Notes: generated from the letters alone by a model not told the origin. DNA of 64,000 nt from Mytilus edulis (GCF_963676685.1 NC_092355.1:70377006-70441005); one strand, 5' to 3'; positions 11,043 through 23,175 are shown, counted from the stretch's first letter. Numbers and translations are program-made.

Positions 11043-12022
11043 AAAGATGTGTTATTTATGATAAACTACCTCTCTAAGTTATTAAATGTTTGTTTTATTA
11101 ACACCTGCAGTTGTTTTTTTTTCTCCCTCACTGGAATACTCAATTGGAATTGAGTGTGAAGATAATACTACAACAGGCACAATGAACAGAAAATTCTAGA
11201 GATAACTCATGCTTTTATTAAGTTGTCTTGAATTAACGTTAGTTTAAAAATATGATTTAAGTGGAGAGAGAGAGAAATATGAATATGTATTAAAAAATGC
11301 AAAACAAAAATTGATACAAAACAGCATAAAAAAGATAATACCTTAAAATCTAAGATGGTGCAGAATGGGAAACAAATTATGCAACCACGTGTATATGTAG
11401 CTCATGCATGACATGTAATTAAAGCATGTAATTAAGGATGTTTGCTGCTCCGTTTCAAAATAAATAACTTTCCATAAAACTAGTATATATTGATAGGGGA
11501 TTAATTGAGGAATAAAAAAAGCAACAAAAAAATAGGGGGTCAATGTGCTTGCATGTTGTTTCCGAGATATTAGCAATTGGAATTTGACGGGAAAATGTTC
11601 TCTCTTGATTTTTCATAGCTTTATCATTGACCAGTTAAAAGTTCTCAAAAACTATTAAAAAATAAATAAGATTTTATAAGACTTTTACAAATGGCTTATA
11701 ATTATACATGTAAAAGATTTATAAAAAGAAAATGGGGGTCCATGGGCAAAATTCTTTAAGACATTCAAATGGATAAAACCAGAGAATTTCGAAAATCTAA
11801 CAAAAAATTCAAAACATGACAAGCAAACATCCTTAAGAGGTATTTGTTGGTTGTTGTCTATCGTTTCGTGTGTGAGTTTTTACTTTTTATCTAGTAATCA
11901 GAACTCTCGTTTTCATGTTAGATTTGTGTAGCATTTTGTCATTTCGAACCTTTTGTTATAGCTGTGACTAAATGATAAAGGTTTTGCACATTGTTGGAGG
12001 CCTATGGGGATCTATAGTTGTT

Positions 12023-12775
12023 TATGTGAACATGTGAACCCCCCCCCCCCCCCCCCCACCCTGTTTTTTTTTTACAAATAATACTAAAATAAAATTTTGA
12101 ATCAAACCAAAAAGTATACAGATCTTTAGATTAATATAACAAAGAAGTGTGTATAGTTTCAAGCAATAATCATAAATTGTTTTTGAGATACGGTGCGACA
12201 TGTAAAAAAAAACCCTCCCCTTTTTTACAAAATACTCAATAACTCAAAAATAAAATTTTGAGTCATCACCAAAAAGTATACAGATCTTTAGATTAATATA
12301 AAAAAGAAGTGTGTAAAGTTTTAAGCACTAATCATAAATCGTTTTTGAGATACGGCCCGACATGTAAAAAAACCTCCCCCTCTTTTACAAAATACTCAAT
12401 AACTCAAAAATGAAATTTTGAATCATCACCAAAAAGTATACAGATATTAAGATTAATATAAACAAGAAGTGTGTAAAGTTTTAAGCAATAATCATGAATC
12501 GTTTTTGAGATACGGTGCGACATGTGAAAAAAAAACACACCCCTGTTTTAGTTACAAAGTGCCGTAACTCAAAAAGTTTAAATCTTATTTTCACCAAAAA
12601 GTATACAGATCATTTGACCATCATAAAAAACAACTATATTAAGTTTCATGAAATTTAGATAAGTCGTTCTCAAGTTACGTTGCGACATGTTTACGCCGGA
12701 CAGACAGACGGACGGACACCGGACATTCGTATACCATAATACGTCCCGTCAAAATTTTGACGGGCGTATAAAAAC
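12023..12775 (+). mobile_element. Tandem-array repeat ending in GACGGGCGTATAAAAA, at the duplication junction
   Basis: About four units of roughly 163 bases repeat a core (AAAAAGTATACAGATCTTTA ... GTTTTTGAGATACGG ... ACATGT) and include a long C-run at 12039. The element closes with GACGGACACC, then a CCCGTCAAAATTTTGACGGG palindrome. It matches the reverse complement of 42973-43960. It sits exactly between the two 7.6-kb duplicates, so it either inserted at the junction or took part in forming it. Confidence 0.8.
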
Positions 12776-13320
12776 TATAATGGTTCTGCACGGCCTCATG
12801 AATTATGTATACCATTATATCACCAGCCTAGCACTAGACTTATTACTGATATTGTCATAGTTTTATGTTAGCTGTTTACAAAACTTCGAATTTTTCAAAC
12901 ACTAAGGATTTTTACTTCGGAAAAGATATTTAAGCTGTATTTGGCAAAACGTTTTGGAACTTTAGATCATGGATACTCTGTAATTTCGAACTCTGGAGGC
13001 TCATACCTCAAAATTAATTTCCTTTCATTATACATCACTGCTCTTCAACTCCGTACTTAATTTGGCCTTTTTCAAGATTTGATTTGAGGTTCATTGAGGA
13101 GTCTTCTGTAGACGAAACGTGCATCTGACATACAAACAATGTTGTCCTGGTATTTTTGATCGAATTTATTAATATTTAAAATATTTTCAATCGCCAGATA
13201 TAGTTCAAAAGATGTTTCTAACATACTTTATTTTAAGGTATTTCTTTTGCAAAACTATTAGTAATTTAGGAAGTGACATTGTGTATTATATCTATGCATT
13301 TCAATGGTCTCTTATAATTA

Positions 13321-13489
13321 AGAGATAACTGTATTGTAGTTGAAGCTTTAAGGACGTCCATCGGTAGTTTTACTGTCGCAAATTTAGTTTACCTGGCGAC
13401 GTGGAGCGGAGACAGGTAAACGGGTATTTGCGACAGTAAAACTACCGATGGACGTCCGCAAAAGCTTCAAATACAATACAGTTATCTCT
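13321..13489. mobile_element. Foldback element (copy B)
   Basis: Same structure as at 5156-5323, with one extra base in the loop. The arms read AGAGATAACTGTATTG ... GGACGTCCATCGGTAG and their reverse complement. Confidence 0.8.
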
Positions 13490-14149
13490 ATTCTAATGCA
13501 ATTATTTTGTATCATTGATTCTGATTGGATGACAGTTAGCGTAAAATTCTCTATCTCTTTGTCTGTAACTAATGAGCCGACATTTTGAATTGCTGAATGT
13601 ATTGACATGTAATTTCTACAATAATAAGCAAAAAAACTCATATGTTTCACCTAAAAATTTTCTTTTTATCAAACGTTATTACATTCTGAAGCGACACAGA
13701 AGCCAGAAAACGCCCGGTGTTTATGTTTGATGCCGGAAGCATACCTATGACGTCACCTAGTGTAAGGACCTACTTGTTGAGAGATGAGACTTTAATAAAA
13801 CATTGAATTGAATTGAATTGTGTTTAGGTTAATCAGGGTTACCAGAGCCGTGTAGATTAAATCTCATATACCGACTTGCTTGGTCAATAACTATAACATA
13901 AAAGAATAATATTTATAAGACTTCAAAATATAGGTATTGGTAGTTTGTAGAATCGTGGATACGCATACGTGTAGAACAATAATATTAGTTTGGTTTTTAT
14001 TTACTGATATCTAAATATATTGATACAAATAAAAACAATATTTAAAGAACTAAATACATTGCTGAATTTGTAACCTTTTTTACGTTTCAAATCTTTTGTT
14101 TAACGATACAATACAACGAACAGAACTTACTAGTATTTTTTTAGTGCAA

Positions 14150-14590
14150 TAAAATTGAGAATGGAAATGGGGAATGTGCCAAAGAGACAACAACCCGACC
14201 ATGGAAAAAAACAACAGCAGAAGGTCACCAACAGGTCTTCAATGTAGCGAGAAATTCCCGCACCCGGAGGCGTCCTTCAGCTGGCCCCTAAACAAATATA
14301 TACTAGTTCAGTGATAATGAACGCCATACTAATTTCCAAATTGTACACAAGAAACTAAAATAATACAAGACTAACAAAGGCCAGAGGCTCCTGACTTGGG
14401 ACAGGCGCAAAAATGCGGCGGGGTTAAACATGTTTGTGAGATCTCAACCCTCCCCTATACCTCTAGCCAATGTAGAAAAGTAAACGCATAACAATACGTA
14501 CATCAAAATACAGTCCAAGAGATGTCCGAGTCTGATGTCAGAAGATGTAACCAAAGAAAATAAACAAAATGACAATGTCCGTATTTTTTT
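14150..14590 (-). repeat. Dispersed mussel-type repeat (copy B)
   Basis: Duplicate of 5990-6450, with a short ACTAAA deletion and a few base changes. Non-coding. Confidence 0.6.
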
Positions 14591-14749
14591 AGTATAGCGA
14601 AAAAGAAATTGACTAACCGTGACTGATTTAAGGGGTCACACCAAAACATGGTGCCATAGAATATCATCTAATAAATACAGTCTCAAGTTATTTATTAAAT
14701 GTCGTGGAAACCTTGCCGAAATTGTTTATTTGATGAAATTATTGTAGCA

Positions 14750-14873
14750 AAGTTATCGTCGAAATAACGACTGCGCAGAGAAATACTATTGTCAACAACG
14801 TCATAACCATTACCGCTGACAACGTCGAAGTTTCGCTGATGTCGACAGGACTAATTCTTAGACTTCTAATAAG
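14750..14873 (+). other. Candidate 5' non-coding exon of coiled-coil gene B
   Basis: Duplicate of 6590-6709. The donor AAG|GTAAGT at 14873/14874 is unchanged, although one base is lost upstream (GAAATAACGAC versus GAAGTAAACGAC). It would join the acceptor ending at 15529. Confidence 0.38.
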
Positions 14874-14934
14874 GTAAGTTATTTTAATTGTTTAAGTAAA
14901 AAAAGTCGTTGTGGTTTTTTTTAATTCTTTACAG

Positions 14935-15170
14935 AAAAGTCGCTGGACCGAATATGTGTACTGCGTGAAAAAAAAATGAGCTCGAAGATGAAAGACATTT
15001 TCTGTTAAACTGTCCATGCTGAAATAAACTCAATCAAACATTTCTACCAACGGTCGCATTAGACTATTTTAGTGAAGATAGCGAAAGACTTATTCATTTA
15101 CTGAAACACTATCAAATTCCAACTGCAAAATGTGTAAATTCAGCCTTCTTTCATAATTTTTTTTTAAATT
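14935..15170 (+). mobile_element. LINE tail fragment (copy B)
   Basis: Duplicate of 6780-7020. Same DERHFLLNCPC knuckle remnant, with different A-run lengths. Confidence 0.62.
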
Positions 15171-15542
15171 ACGCCTAATTCTTTTTGAATTTTCATTTTG
15201 TAAACTTTTCCGTTTTTCGAATATGACATCATTTTGCTTATTAATTTAGTAAACTTACTTACTTAATTCCTATAAGTTTATCTTTTTATATACAATTCAA
15301 TAGTTTTATATTTTTCTTGTCGGGAACTTTATATCTGGCTATCAGGATGGGTTTTGCTTATTGATGAAGACTTAAACGGTGACATTTTCGTCATTTAGAT
15401 AAATTTCTTATTACTATTAGCAATCATACCACATTTTCTTATTGGTACTGTATATGTATATGTAATTGTGTCTTTAAAAGCAACAGCCGCTTCTACAATT
15501 GTGTGTATATGAAATTTATTTTTTTATAGACAAAATATCAAA

Positions 15543-18500
15543 ATGACAGAACAAGACAAACGAGAACAACATGCTTTGTATTTTTACGAGGCGATTCTTA
15601 GCGAAGCTGTTTTTGAGTGTATACTTGAGGAATGGGAAAACCTAGAGACTGACAAAAGGACATCTTTAAAGAAGGAAATGGGTATGTAAAAGCAAGAGAG
15701 CGAGAGAGAGAAGATAACCAGACAGAGAGGGAGAGAGAGAGAGAGAACCAGAGGGTGAGGGAGAAAGAAAAAGAGCGACACTATTTTTGGTATAAAAAGG
15801 AAAACAATACTGACAAAAAAGGAAAGCAAAACTAAAATACAAATCAAAAGTAACAACCCCCCCCCAAAAAAAAAACAACAAAAAAAAACCAAAAAACAAG
15901 CACCCACTTAAAAAAAATCACCGGATTGAAATATTCTCAAAAATAACAACCCATGATGGATTCCTTAACTCAACCTTGATCCACTTAAAATAAAGACAAA
16001 CACAGACCTTCTTTAATGTTAGATATCCCCTATTTCTTCTCTTGTGCTGCATTATTATTATCTAGCATTTGTCCTTTAATTCATATATATTATTAACATA
16101 GTAACATTTGGTAAAAAGTGAACATGAATTTCCATTGTTTGTGTTGTCCTCATATCAAACAGGAACCAAGATGGCGCATGTCGCGATTAATAATTTTTTA
16201 ATCACGAAAATTCTTCTCTTTTTAAAAAATATTACAGTCATCTTTGTTCTTTAAATCCGGTCTTGATGTTAAGTTCTTCGTGTTGATTTTTACATTTTTT
16301 TTCTTTTTCCATTAGAAGACACTGATAATCTGCATAGCGAAAATGAAGAGAACAAAATGATGATCTTACAAAAATGGAAAAATAGAGAGAATGATATGAT
16401 AGCAGAAGAACAGCAGACAACAACAGGTAACGGAACACAAATATCCCAAATTGATCGTTTGTCCTAAATATGCATGATATATTTCTCACTGACCGTTAAG
16501 CAAATAAAAACCAATAATTCAATTATTCAAATTAACGTTTTAAGATTTCACTGATGATGCCAGTTTGTTTAAATCGCATTTAAAACTATTCATTTCATGA
16601 CGCCGTTTTACGGATTTTGTTTTTGGAGAAATAACCCGTACACAGAAGCTCCAAGTGCAGCTTGGAAATTCCAAATGTAATATTCAGAAATTTATATATG
16701 GAAGTTTGAATTGAAACTTGGAGTATTGGAACTATTTTCCGAATCAATATTCGTAAAATTACACAATGACTTCCAAGTTTTCCAGTAAACTTCCGAATGG
16801 TTTCCAAGCTAACTTCCAAGTTGTTTCCGAGTCAAATTCCAAGTTGTTTACAAGTGGTTTCCAATTGAATCTGGACAGATTCCAAATCACTTCCGACCGA
16901 TTCAAAAATTAAGATTTAAACATTCGAATCATTTCCAAGTTGGTTCCAAGTGGTTATAATAATAATTTTGATTGTGCGCTAAAGTTTCATTTCTTCGTTT
17001 TTTTACCCACAAACACATTTAGCTGTTTGATAATTCATTGAACTTACATTTTTGTAACTTGATTTTAAGGACTTGTGATTACAAAGATTTACCAGCAGAA
17101 GATCGCAGAAAACCCATTTAAGCATGCGGAAGGATATGTTTATCAGGTAAGACCTACTTACATGCAAAATATGCGAACTTTGTAAGGTTGTTAAAATCTT
17201 CCGCGATCAAAGAGAGTACAAAGTATTCCCGGAAACATGAGAACACAAGAGATCTGTTTTTTGTTGTTGTTAATTATACTATGTACTTCTATTCTTTATA
17301 TCTTAGCACATGATTATTCTCTACGGGAGCTACCATTTGATTTTTATGGGGGGGGGGCTAGGATGAAATTTGAAAAAAATAGGCAGGACAGGAGTTTTGA
17401 GTAAAAAAAAAAAGGCAGGATGAGACACTTAAAAAAAAAGTCAGGACGACAATTTGGGTAAAAAAAAGTCAGGATAAACTAAAAAAAAAAAGGCAGGACC
17501 GAACAAAGTGAAAAATAAAAAGGCAGGACTGAGATTACAGCTAAAAAAAAATGCAGGACAAAATTTTTCATCCTAGCCCCCCCCCCCCCCCCATAAAAAT
17601 CAAATGGTAGCTCCCTAATCTTTTTTAATCCTATAATTCTCTATTCTATAATCCCAACTCATATTGAAGGCCATAAGTCCCTTTTTGGTAAAATTATATT
17701 GACCTGTTTTACTGGTGCTTATTTCACATCAAAATCATATTTTGATCCGAGATTTCAAGAAATATTTAAATGGCGTTCAACTTTTAAATCGTAGAATCTG
17801 GAAGAGAAGAACGCTAAAGACAAACCCAAGAAGAAAAGAGAAATAAGGAGGGAAGAAAAAAGAAGGCTGAAGAGAGCCAGAGAGGAAGAAAAGATGATAA
17901 AGAAACAATTCGAAATAATAGACACAAAAATGGAAAACTATTCAAGGGAGGTCAAAGTTCAGTGGAAAAAAGAACTGAAGAGAGAACAAATGACAAAGAT
18001 GGATTGGAGAGAGAGACGAAAATTAGAGAAAGGTATTTACTTGGGTCAAATTGTATTTTTTCTTCTCTACATTCGATTCAGTTTTCAGTGTAGGGAACAG
18101 TTGACATTACAATATTCTCTGATTTAAAATCTTTGAAAACGTAAAATACTTAGGTTACCGGTACCGGTAGGTGCTTGATAAATATCTTTGTTTCTTTTGG
18201 TACATCTTTTCACTTTATTTTTCTTAACTTCGTATATAATTTATCCTTCCTACTACTTAGATTCGCGTGTTACTTATGAGTCTTCGAGTCTTATGTAGAC
18301 GAATCGCGCGTCTGGTGTACTAAATCAAAAGCCTTGAAAATCTTATAAGATTTTTTAACACAATTCGTAGTGTGTCTCTGCATTTGTCAAACAAGTAACA
18401 TTTTTGCTGATAATTAACCAAATGCTATACTGATAATTAATCAAATGCTATATACACGTACACGTGACTTCACTGCAGTATGAAAAGGTCCCGTATGTTA

Positions 18501-19062
18501 AAATATCATATAAATAAATAAATAATAAATAAGCTTTATTTAGAGTCGGCATGGTATATAAAACATAGACAAACATAAGCTCTAATGAGCTTTTAACCGA
18601 CATAAACCGATATAAATGGCATATATCATATCTTACAGGAGTGAAAACAAAAGAAATGAAAAAGTTAAAGTCGGAACGAAGAAAACCCCCAAAAACACAA
18701 ACAATTCCAAGGAAAGACCAAATGCTGTATTAAGGAAAAGTTCCATAGATATAAAGTCAAAGAAGGAAGAAGGAAAAAAGCCAGATTTTTATACAGAGGA
18801 CGAAGAGCAGCAAAATGGAGAAATCGAAATATTTATAAATAATATCGATATTGAAAAGGAAGCAGAAAAGGAAGAAATGCAAATCAAAATATTGAAAAAT
18901 GATATCGATATTGAAAAGAAAGAAGAAAAGACAAAAGAAAGTAAAGAAACACAAACAGATATCAATGTTAAAGTCGATGATCAAAGAGAAGAAAAGAAGA
19001 AAAATGTTAAAGCAAGAATTCGTTCATTTTTCATGTCATTGTGTTGTATTAAAGGACAGTAA
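15543..19062 (+). CDS. Coiled-coil protein gene B, frame-broken paralogue of gene A
   Basis: Exons equivalent to gene A are at 15543-15681, 16316-16426, 17070-17146, 17795-18032 and 18639 onward, with all splice sites kept. Exon 1 has three amino-acid changes. Exons 2 and 3 are identical and exon 4 differs only at synonymous sites. In exon 5, one A is missing from the A-run just after the acceptor (about 18650-18657) and six bases (TTAAAG) are added. The gene-A splice would then end at TAA 18731-18733, giving about 219 residues with a novel tail. The original frame stays open downstream to 19062, with roughly 20 changes in its first 90 residues and an unchanged last 40. Possible readings are a truncated paralogue, use of another acceptor (an AG at 18663-18664 would restore frame), or a homopolymer assembly error. 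Function unknown. Confidence 0.6.
16640..16970. repeat. Degenerate TTCCAAGT repeats in intron 2 of gene B
   Basis: Duplicate of the array at 8500-8830 with only scattered base changes. Confidence 0.7.
17325..17616. mobile_element. MITE with GGGAGCTACCATTTGATTTT inverted ends (copy B)
   Basis: Duplicate of 9186-9467. Here the tip is complete (GGGAGCTACC) and the C-run is longer. It lies in intron 3 of gene B. Confidence 0.88.
18508..18617 (-). mobile_element. SINE-like insertion only in copy B
   Basis: ATATAAAT occurs at 18508-18515 and again at 18610-18617 and flanks an insert absent from copy A. On the minus strand the insert runs TCGGTTTATGTCGG ... CTCTAAATAAAGCTT and ends in an ATTT-repeat tail. 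This is the layout of a short retroposon with an 8-bp target duplication. Its edge is 21 bases upstream of the exon-5 acceptor of gene B. Confidence 0.82.
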
Positions 19063-19236
19063 AAAGATGTGTTATTTATGATAAACTACCTCTCTAACTT
19101 ATTAAATGTTTTTTTTTATTAACACCTGCTTTTTGTTGTTTTTTCTCTCTCACTGGAATTCTCAATTGGAATTAAATGTGAAGATCATACTACAACAGGC
19201 CTTATGTGGCACAATGAACAGAAAATTCTAGAGTTA

Positions 19237-19858
19237 ACTCGAGTGTTAAAATCACGCTTGAACTCACACCTGCGGCTAAATAGCTACAAGGTAAACGAAT
19301 TGACCTCAAGCCGAGAAATATACAGTGACCTTTACAAAATAATATACACACTCTGCTCACACATTAGTTGCATTGAAATGATTATCAAAACAATAACGGT
19401 AAATAGAACTGAAATATTTTCAGTTCAATATCAGTAAAAATGTTCAATAAATATTTTATGAAAAAAATCTCAACAATAATTAATGAAATTTATTCGAAAA
19501 CATTTACTAGAGATAATTTTATAGGAGTTAAATTCAATCAATACAAAACGGTATATGCATATTCATTTTCGTTCATTCTTATATTGTGGTTAATAACATC
19601 GACCATTCGTCAGCTGTGCGCTTTTAATTACGTATATTGTCGATAAGCTATAAGAGTTGAACAGATTTTATCTTTTCCCAGAATTCAACACATCGGGCTA
19701 AAACGTCACGACCCACTCGAGAATTCAACCAAAAAAGTTACAAATACTCGATTTTCTCCGTTATTAGAAGGAATATAAATTTAAAACTTTGCAAATGTGT
19801 TTTTTATGTTAAGATGAACATAATTAGATGATAAGTAAAAAATCGCGGAATTTCCCTT
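19237..19858. other. Block of about 620 bases present only in copy B, after gene B
   Basis: Copy A passes from GATAACTCATGC to TTAAGTTGTC, while copy B has GAGTGTTAAAATCACGC ... GGAATTTCCCTTTAAG between. No inverted ends or target duplication are clear, so insertion here and deletion from copy A are both possible. Two small open frames in it (19204-19437, 19440-19646) resemble nothing known to me. Confidence 0.6.
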
Positions 19859-20707
19859 TAAGTTGTTTTGAATTAACGTTAGCATGGTTAGTTTAAAAAT
19901 ATGGTTTAAGTGGAGAGAGAGAAATATGAATATGTATTAAAAAATGCAAAAAAAAATTGATACAAAACAGCATAAAAAAGACAATACCTTAAACAAAACC
20001 ACCGGAGAGAGAATTACAAAAAACTGAGGTGATCTAAGATGGTGCAGAATGGGAAACAAATTATGCAACCACGTGTATATGTAGCTCATGCATGACATGT
20101 AATTAAAGCATGTAATTAAGGATGTTTGCTGCTCCGTTTCAAAATAAATAACTTTCCATAAAACTAGTATATATTGATAGGGGATTAATTGAGGAATAAA
20201 AAAAGCAACAAAAAAATAGGGGGTCAATGTGCTTGTTTCCGAGATATTAGCAATTGGAATTTGACGGGAAAATGTTCTCTCTTGATTTTTCAAAGCTTTA
20301 TCATTGACCAGTTAAGGTTTTTAAAAAACTATTAAAAAATAAATAAGATTTTATAAGACTTTTACAAATGGCTTATAATTATACATGTAAAAGATTTATA
20401 AAAAGAAAATGGGGGTCCATGGGCAAAATTCTGTAAGGCATTCAAATGGATAAAACTAGAGAATTTCGAAAATCTAACAAAAAATTCAAAACATGACAAG
20501 CAAACATCCTTAAGAGGTATTTGTTGGTTGTTGTCTATCGTTTTGTGTGTGAGTTTTTGCTTTTTATCTAGTAATCATGCAGAACTCTCGTTTTCATGTT
20601 AGATTTGTGTAGCATTTTGTCATTTCGAACCTTTTGTTATATAGCTGTGACTAAATGATAAAGGTTTTGCACATTGTTGAAGGCCTATGGGGATCTATAG
20701 TTGTTTA

Positions 20708-22500
20708 CGTTCACTTCATTTGGTTTCTTGAGTATCACATTGTGAATTTCGTCGACAATCATACCATATCTCCTTATTTTATAATGTTAGTGGATTTTTA
20801 TAAAGCAAATTATTTCCCCTATCCAAATCAAATATATGAAATTTTGAGATATTACCATTAAAAATAAAAGAAATTATTCAAATAATAATATAGTTGTCAA
20901 AGTAGAACGACATATATTTTTTTCTTTAATAACTGTAACTAAAAATAATGTTACGATTTATTCACAACAAATGCTATGCATATCGGTCAACTTTGAAGCA
21001 ATTTATCTAGAAAAAAGCAAGCATGGTAACATATGTCTCTATGACGGCGTGCACAGAGCTGAGTCCACAAACGTAACGTCTTCAAATTACTAAAACCATT
21101 TACGACGTCGGCATTTCCCCCCAGAAAACAAGCGCGTAACAAAAACACTGGACACTTAGTTTATCACATAACTTTAAATATTTACGTTCAACATATTTCA
21201 TTTTTCTTTCGAACAAAAAAGTGCAGCAAATGCACATTCTGGAAATATAAATAAATATATGCTAAGAGCAGTGCAATGGAAATGATTAGCGACTATGTCG
21301 GAAACCCTTTTCAGAAAATAACGTTAAAACGTCATTTCTTTAGATTGTAACATAATAGCTGGACATTAAAAAAATTCAGGTGTTCAGTCGAGACTATCGA
21401 ATCATTCATATTTTGCAGATTATCTTAAACCTCTGGTTATGCACATTTTGAATACCAAGTCATTTTGAAATAAAAAGATTGCAATTACATGTTTTTTCTT
21501 GCCGATTCTTCCATTTCGATTATTAGTCCTTCCAAATTACTACTTCTTACACATAACGAAGATAATTCCAAACTTATCTACCATGATCGCTTTTGATTTT
21601 TTTTGCGATGAATTTCGTGTGATGTCCGAGTCCGAATCCCAACAATTCTGTAATACGAAAATGCAGGAAAATATGTTGAATTTGTATAAGTTTTAGGTCA
21701 AAAACTCTAATTTATGCTTATTTAATGTTACAAGTTACACCGTATTTTTGCCGTTTTCTGTATGTCTGTTTCATGCTTTATAGATTAAATTTTAATTTAC
21801 TTTACTATTAATGTGGATTTTAATGGCATGCATTTATTATTTTATCATAAAAAATTTCTAATTCTTATTTTTATGATAAAATATTTTAAAGACGGTTGTA
21901 TAGAACTATTTAAAAAGCGCATTTTACAGTTGCCGTCAACTTTGTGCACGCCGTCTATACATGCACTCACTACAAATTTCTGGAAATTGTTAGTTTTTAG
22001 TCTTTCTCCGTATATGAGGGATCGTAATGAATTAAGTAATATATATAGTGACGTCGACGCTCGGGTATTTATGATATGGCTTTCGTTACTATGAAATTTT
22101 ATGCGACTGTCATACAGGTGAGAGGTTTGGCTAGCTATAGAACCAGGTTAAATCTATCATGTATTACATAAAAATTGTCATGTCAGGAATATGACAGTTG
22201 TTATCCATTCGTTTGATCTTGTTTGAGCTTTTCAAGTGATTTTGCCATTTGATTTCTTTACGGTTTTAATTTTCCTCGAATTTCGGTATTTTTGTTATTT
22301 AACTTGGTTATTAGCACTTTCTTGAAGAGTTTTATTAACTTTGTTAATAAAATAATTGTTTTCCAGCTAAATTATAATAATTTCTTATACATTCATGCAG
22401 TTTGTCTTTCTCCCCTATCCCTCGTCTCCTCTTTCCCGTCCTTTCTCTCCTTTCTTCCGCCCCTAGCTTGAGCTTGCCCCTCTTTCCTTTCTCTCATCCC
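20708..22500. other. Intergenic sequence, no gene recognised
   Basis: AT-rich. A 93-codon open frame at 21813-22094 (MDFNGMHLLFYHKK...) and a 65-codon one at 21499-21696 have no recognisable domain. The segment around 22200-22320 looks like a dispersed mussel repeat. Nothing here supports a gene. Confidence 0.5.
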
Positions 22501-22529
22501 TTATCTCCATGTACCCTGTCCACCTCTCG

Positions 22530-22565
22530 GGGGTGGGGGGGGGGGGGGGGGGGGGGGGTGGGGGA
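22530..22565. repeat. Poly-G run
   Basis: An almost uninterrupted G-run of about 35 bases with two T interruptions. Its length is likely unreliable in assembly. Confidence 0.8.
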
Positions 22566-22769
22566 CTACTTCAAAACATAATTGATAGGGACTGCCGCTG
22601 GTGTTCTCGGCTTATCCCACCCTTTTCATATATTTTAGATATTGAAAATATATACCTTTTCCCCTATTGTTTGGGTTTCATGTGGTGTGTAATGGTCTGT
22701 AATGTAAGTGGAATACCAAAGAGACAAAAGAGAAAAAAAATGGCTTAGCAAAATAAATATGACGTCGGA

Positions 22770-22832
22770 CAAGACTATTTTATTTTTTTCTGAGACGCCT
22801 AGGTTTGAAGGCGTCCCAGAAAAAAAAGTCTT
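22770..22832. repeat. Short hairpin with T-run and A-run
   Basis: TTTTTTTCTGAGACGCC and GGCGTCCCAGAAAAAAAA form a stem around TAGGTTTGAA, and AAGACT / AGTCTT extend it outside. It could be a tiny MITE. It sits just outside the left tip of the composite element at 22.85 kb. Confidence 0.6.
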
Positions 22833-23175
22833 TCCAGACTTCATAATAATGCGTTCTCAACTAAAATTTCAAATTCTCATGTACAGTTTTTTTCATACAT
22901 TCCGTGAAATAACTAGGAAATAGCATATGTCAATGAAAAGATGCTAATTTTGAATAATTTGTCAAAGTATTTCTCAATTTTTTAATTGCTTTCATATTCT
23001 GTATAAGGTAGCATCTTTTTATAGTACATATGCTGTCTGTTTGATTTTATATGCTTCCAGCATTAAAATTTGATGTAGATGCTGTTGTTAAAATAATAAT
23101 GTACTGGAGCATCTTACTTTTACTAGGATGCTAGTTTTGCATATATTTTTTTTTAAATATTTTTTTATTTTTTGG

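Larger units (their letters stand above)
4437..12022. repeat. Tandem duplication, copy A (about 7.6 kb)
   Basis: From AATGGTTCTGCACGG at 4440 to the ATCTATAGTTGTTTA motif ending about 12022, the sequence matches 12776-20707 base for base over long stretches. Order and orientation are the same. Differences include a block at about 4690-4850 absent from copy B, and two insertions in copy A only (10166-10308 and 10387-10483). The block contains a complete multi-exon coiled-coil gene, so the event duplicated a whole gene with its upstream region. Confidence 0.92.
12776..20707. repeat. Tandem duplication, copy B (about 7.9 kb)
   Basis: Near-identical to 4437-12022 in the same orientation. Copy-B-only differences are a 94-base SINE-like insertion with 8-bp target duplications (18508-18617), an extra block of about 620 bases (about 19237-19858), about 38 extra bases near 19995, and loss of about 170 bases near 13030. 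Homology ends after ATCTATAGTTGTTTA at about 20707. Confidence 0.92.

Noticed and set aside
21813-22094. 93-codon frame MDFNGMHLLFYHKK...
   Set aside because: No recognised domain, no splice or promoter context, and length within chance for this AT-rich window.
22509-22923. Frames around the poly-G run and the adjacent hairpin
   Set aside because: Homopolymer and inverted repeat; reading frame depends on an unreliable run length.
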